DNA of 64,000 nucleotides from an uncultured Cellulosilyticum sp. (lineage in GTDB: Bacteria > Bacillota > Clostridia > Lachnospirales > Cellulosilyticaceae): positions 7,646-71,645 of the forward strand of contig CAKVCL010000017.1 of NCBI GenBank assembly GCA_934725855.1, given 5' to 3'. Shown here piece by piece: positions 63,025 through 64,000 of this stretch. A program made the position numbers and the translations under genes. Under the pieces are notes generated by a model. That model did not search any database, had not been told where the DNA came from, and saw nothing but the letters and a program-made list of their open reading frames with translations. Numbering within the stretch: the stretch's first letter is position 1; every line of letters starts with the position of its first letter.

Positions 63025-63771
63025 TTATTCTGCTGTTACTTCTTCTGCAACTTCCTCAGTAGCTTCTTCTGAAGATGTTTCGAAGATTTCACCTTGGTTA
63101 GCTTCAATAATAGCATCTGCCATTTTAGCTACGATTAATTTTACGGCACGAATCGCATCATCGTTACCTGGAATCACATAATCTACTTCTTCTGGATCAC
63201 AGTTTGTATCTACGATAGCTACTACTGGAATTCCTAAAATGTGTGCTTCTTGAATTGCAATTTTTTCTTTACGTGGATCAACTACAAACATTAAGCTTGG
63301 AAGCTCTTTCATTTCTTTGATACCACCTAAGTTCTTTTCAAGCTTGTCCATTTCTTTACGAAGTTCAATAACTTCTTTTTTAGGAAGTACATCGAATGTA
63401 CCATCTTGTTCCATAGTTTCTAATTGTTTTAATCTAGCAATACGGCTTTTAATTGTTGTAAAGTTAGTAAGCATACCACCTAACCATCTGTTATTTACGT
63501 AGTACATACCACTTCTTTCAGCTTCAGATTTAATAGATTCTTGAGCTTGTTTTTTAGTCCCAACAAATAATACTTTACCGCCTTCTTCAGCCACTTGACG
63601 AATCACATTATAAGCTTCATCAACTTTTTTAGCTGTTTTTTGTAAGTCGATAATATAAATACCATTTCTTTCTGTGAAGATGTATTCTTTCATTTTTGGA
63701 TTCCATCTTCTTGTTTGGTGTCCAAAATGTACACCAGCTTCTAATAATTGTTTCATTGAAATTACACTCAT
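63025..63771 (-). CDS. rpsB: 30S ribosomal protein S2
   Basis: The 248-residue S2 protein: [75 protein letters not shown], then an Ala/Glu-rich acidic tail. AGGAGG lies 7 bases before ATG 63771; upstream in-frame codons to 63843 are leader. Its promoter and a 9-bp hairpin lie directly upstream. Confidence 0.98.
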   Translation of the reverse strand: MSVISMKQLLEAGVHFGHQTRRWNPKMKEYIFTERNGIYIIDLQKTAKKVDEAYNVIRQVAEEGGKVLFVGTKKQAQESIKSEAERSGMYYVNNRWLGGMLTNFTTIKSRIARLKQLETMEQDGTFDVLPKKEVIELRKEMDKLEKNLGGIKEMKELPSLMFVVDPRKEKIAIQEAHILGIPVVAIVDTNCDPEEVDYVIPGNDDAIRAVKLIVAKMADAIIEANQGEIFETSSEEATEEVAEEVTAE

Positions 63772-63808
63772 TGTAATACCTCCTGGTTTTTCCTCCGTAC
63801 ATATTAAA

Positions 63809-63840
63809 TCCTTATGGACTATTCTAGCACCCCATAAGGA
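63809..63840 (-). promoter_or_regulatory. Hairpin in the rpsB leader
   Basis: TCCTTATGG pairs perfectly with CCATAAGGA around a 14-base loop, 38 bases before the rpsB start. No T-tract follows, so it is not a terminator. S2 autoregulation at such a site is a possibility. Confidence 0.45.
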
Positions 63841-63869
63841 CATCTACATACGTGTGTTTTTCGCTAATT

Positions 63870-63898
63870 AGTATAGCATAATCAAATTTCATAATCAA
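63870..63898 (-). promoter_or_regulatory. rpsB promoter
   Basis: TTGATT (63898-63893), a 17-base spacer and TATACT (63875-63870) with an extended TGC. The start site would be about 63863, giving a leader of about 90 bases. Confidence 0.65.
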
Positions 63899-63963
63899 TC
63901 ATTTTTTTATTTTTTGAACAATATTTGTTACTATTCAGCGGTAAAATTAAGCGCAACACTTTT

Positions 63964-63988
63964 ACACTGGCTATTCCATAGCCAGTGT
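63964..63988. terminator. Hairpin at the right edge of the window
   Basis: ACACTGGCTA-TTCCA-TAGCCAGTGT, a perfect 10-bp stem. It may end a gene lying beyond 64000; the T-tract is poor on both strands. Confidence 0.4.
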
Positions 63989-64000
63989 ACCTGTAAATAC

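Noticed and set aside
62687..63181. 164-codon plus-strand open frame
   Set aside because: It lies across tsf and rpsB in antisense, and both real genes are unmistakable.
1..64000. CRISPR arrays, insertion sequences, integrases or prophage genes
   Set aside because: No regularly spaced repeats, transposase or phage gene was recognised on either strand. The only repeats found are the short direct repeats listed above.

Overview
The window is a chromosomal segment of a low-GC, anaerobic Firmicute of the class Clostridia. The evidence is the clostridial translation/isoprenoid superoperon order, a glycine T-box, a trimeric NAD-dependent [FeFe]-hydrogenase, pyruvate phosphate dikinase, a second type II topoisomerase pair and strong AGGAGG ribosome binding sites. 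A Lachnospirales or Cellulosilyticum-like host is my guess from gene order; no 16S gene is present to confirm it. Almost every gene lies on the minus strand. The only clear plus-strand protein gene is a DUF4397 protein at 32.7 kb, and a tRNA-Leu at 8.0 kb is also on the plus strand.

Layout by coordinate (transcription mostly runs right to left). 0-2.4 kb: a MATE efflux pump beside two broken genes, an EFR1-type ferredoxin fragment joined to an internally deleted aldo/keto reductase. 2.4-8.4 kb: ppdK, T-box-controlled glyS, an ECF sigma factor, tRNA-Leu(CAA) and a ComFB-like gene. 8.4-21 kb: a cell-wall pair (transpeptidase plus RodA/FtsW protein), peptidase U32/RlhA-like, zapA, ruvA-ruvB, UPF0291, proB and parE-parC. 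21-24 kb: a Cys-rich DUF1292 protein, a cyclophilin and an M18 aminopeptidase. 24-31 kb: hydC-hydB-hydA (electron-bifurcating-type hydrogenase), then a PAS-containing sensory-type [FeFe]-hydrogenase and a SpoIIE/PP2C phosphatase. 31-34 kb: an AlbA_2/ATP-binding protein, the DUF4397 protein and a flavin reductase.

34.2-40.2 kb is the most interesting locus: a tight six-gene operon encoding a NifH-like reductase, a complete FecBCD-type metal-chelate ABC importer, and NifD-like and NifK-like subunits. It has a Fur-like box at its promoter and no nitrogen-fixation or cofactor-assembly genes. By eye, both FeMo-cofactor ligands are missing. The D-like subunit keeps three P-cluster-type cysteines and the K-like subunit keeps none at the canonical positions. 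It looks like an uncharacterised nitrogenase-like reductase coupled to uptake of an iron or tetrapyrrole-like substrate.

40.3-44 kb is an accessory patch: three GNAT acetyltransferases, a degenerate duplicate of one of them, a methyltransferase-like protein of unknown role and a CPBP protease. 44-64 kb is core genome: pnp, rpsO, ribF, truB, nrnA, rbfA, infB, ylxQ, ylxR, nusA, rimP, ispG, rseP, dxr, cdsA, uppS, frr, pyrH, tsf and rpsB. It is interrupted between tsf and pyrH by a decayed ABC transporter. Several mRNA leaders carry structures worth testing: an 88-nt hairpin before pnp, a 5'-terminal hairpin before ppdK, and hairpins before rpsO and rpsB. No CRISPR array, intact insertion sequence, rRNA or replication origin was seen.
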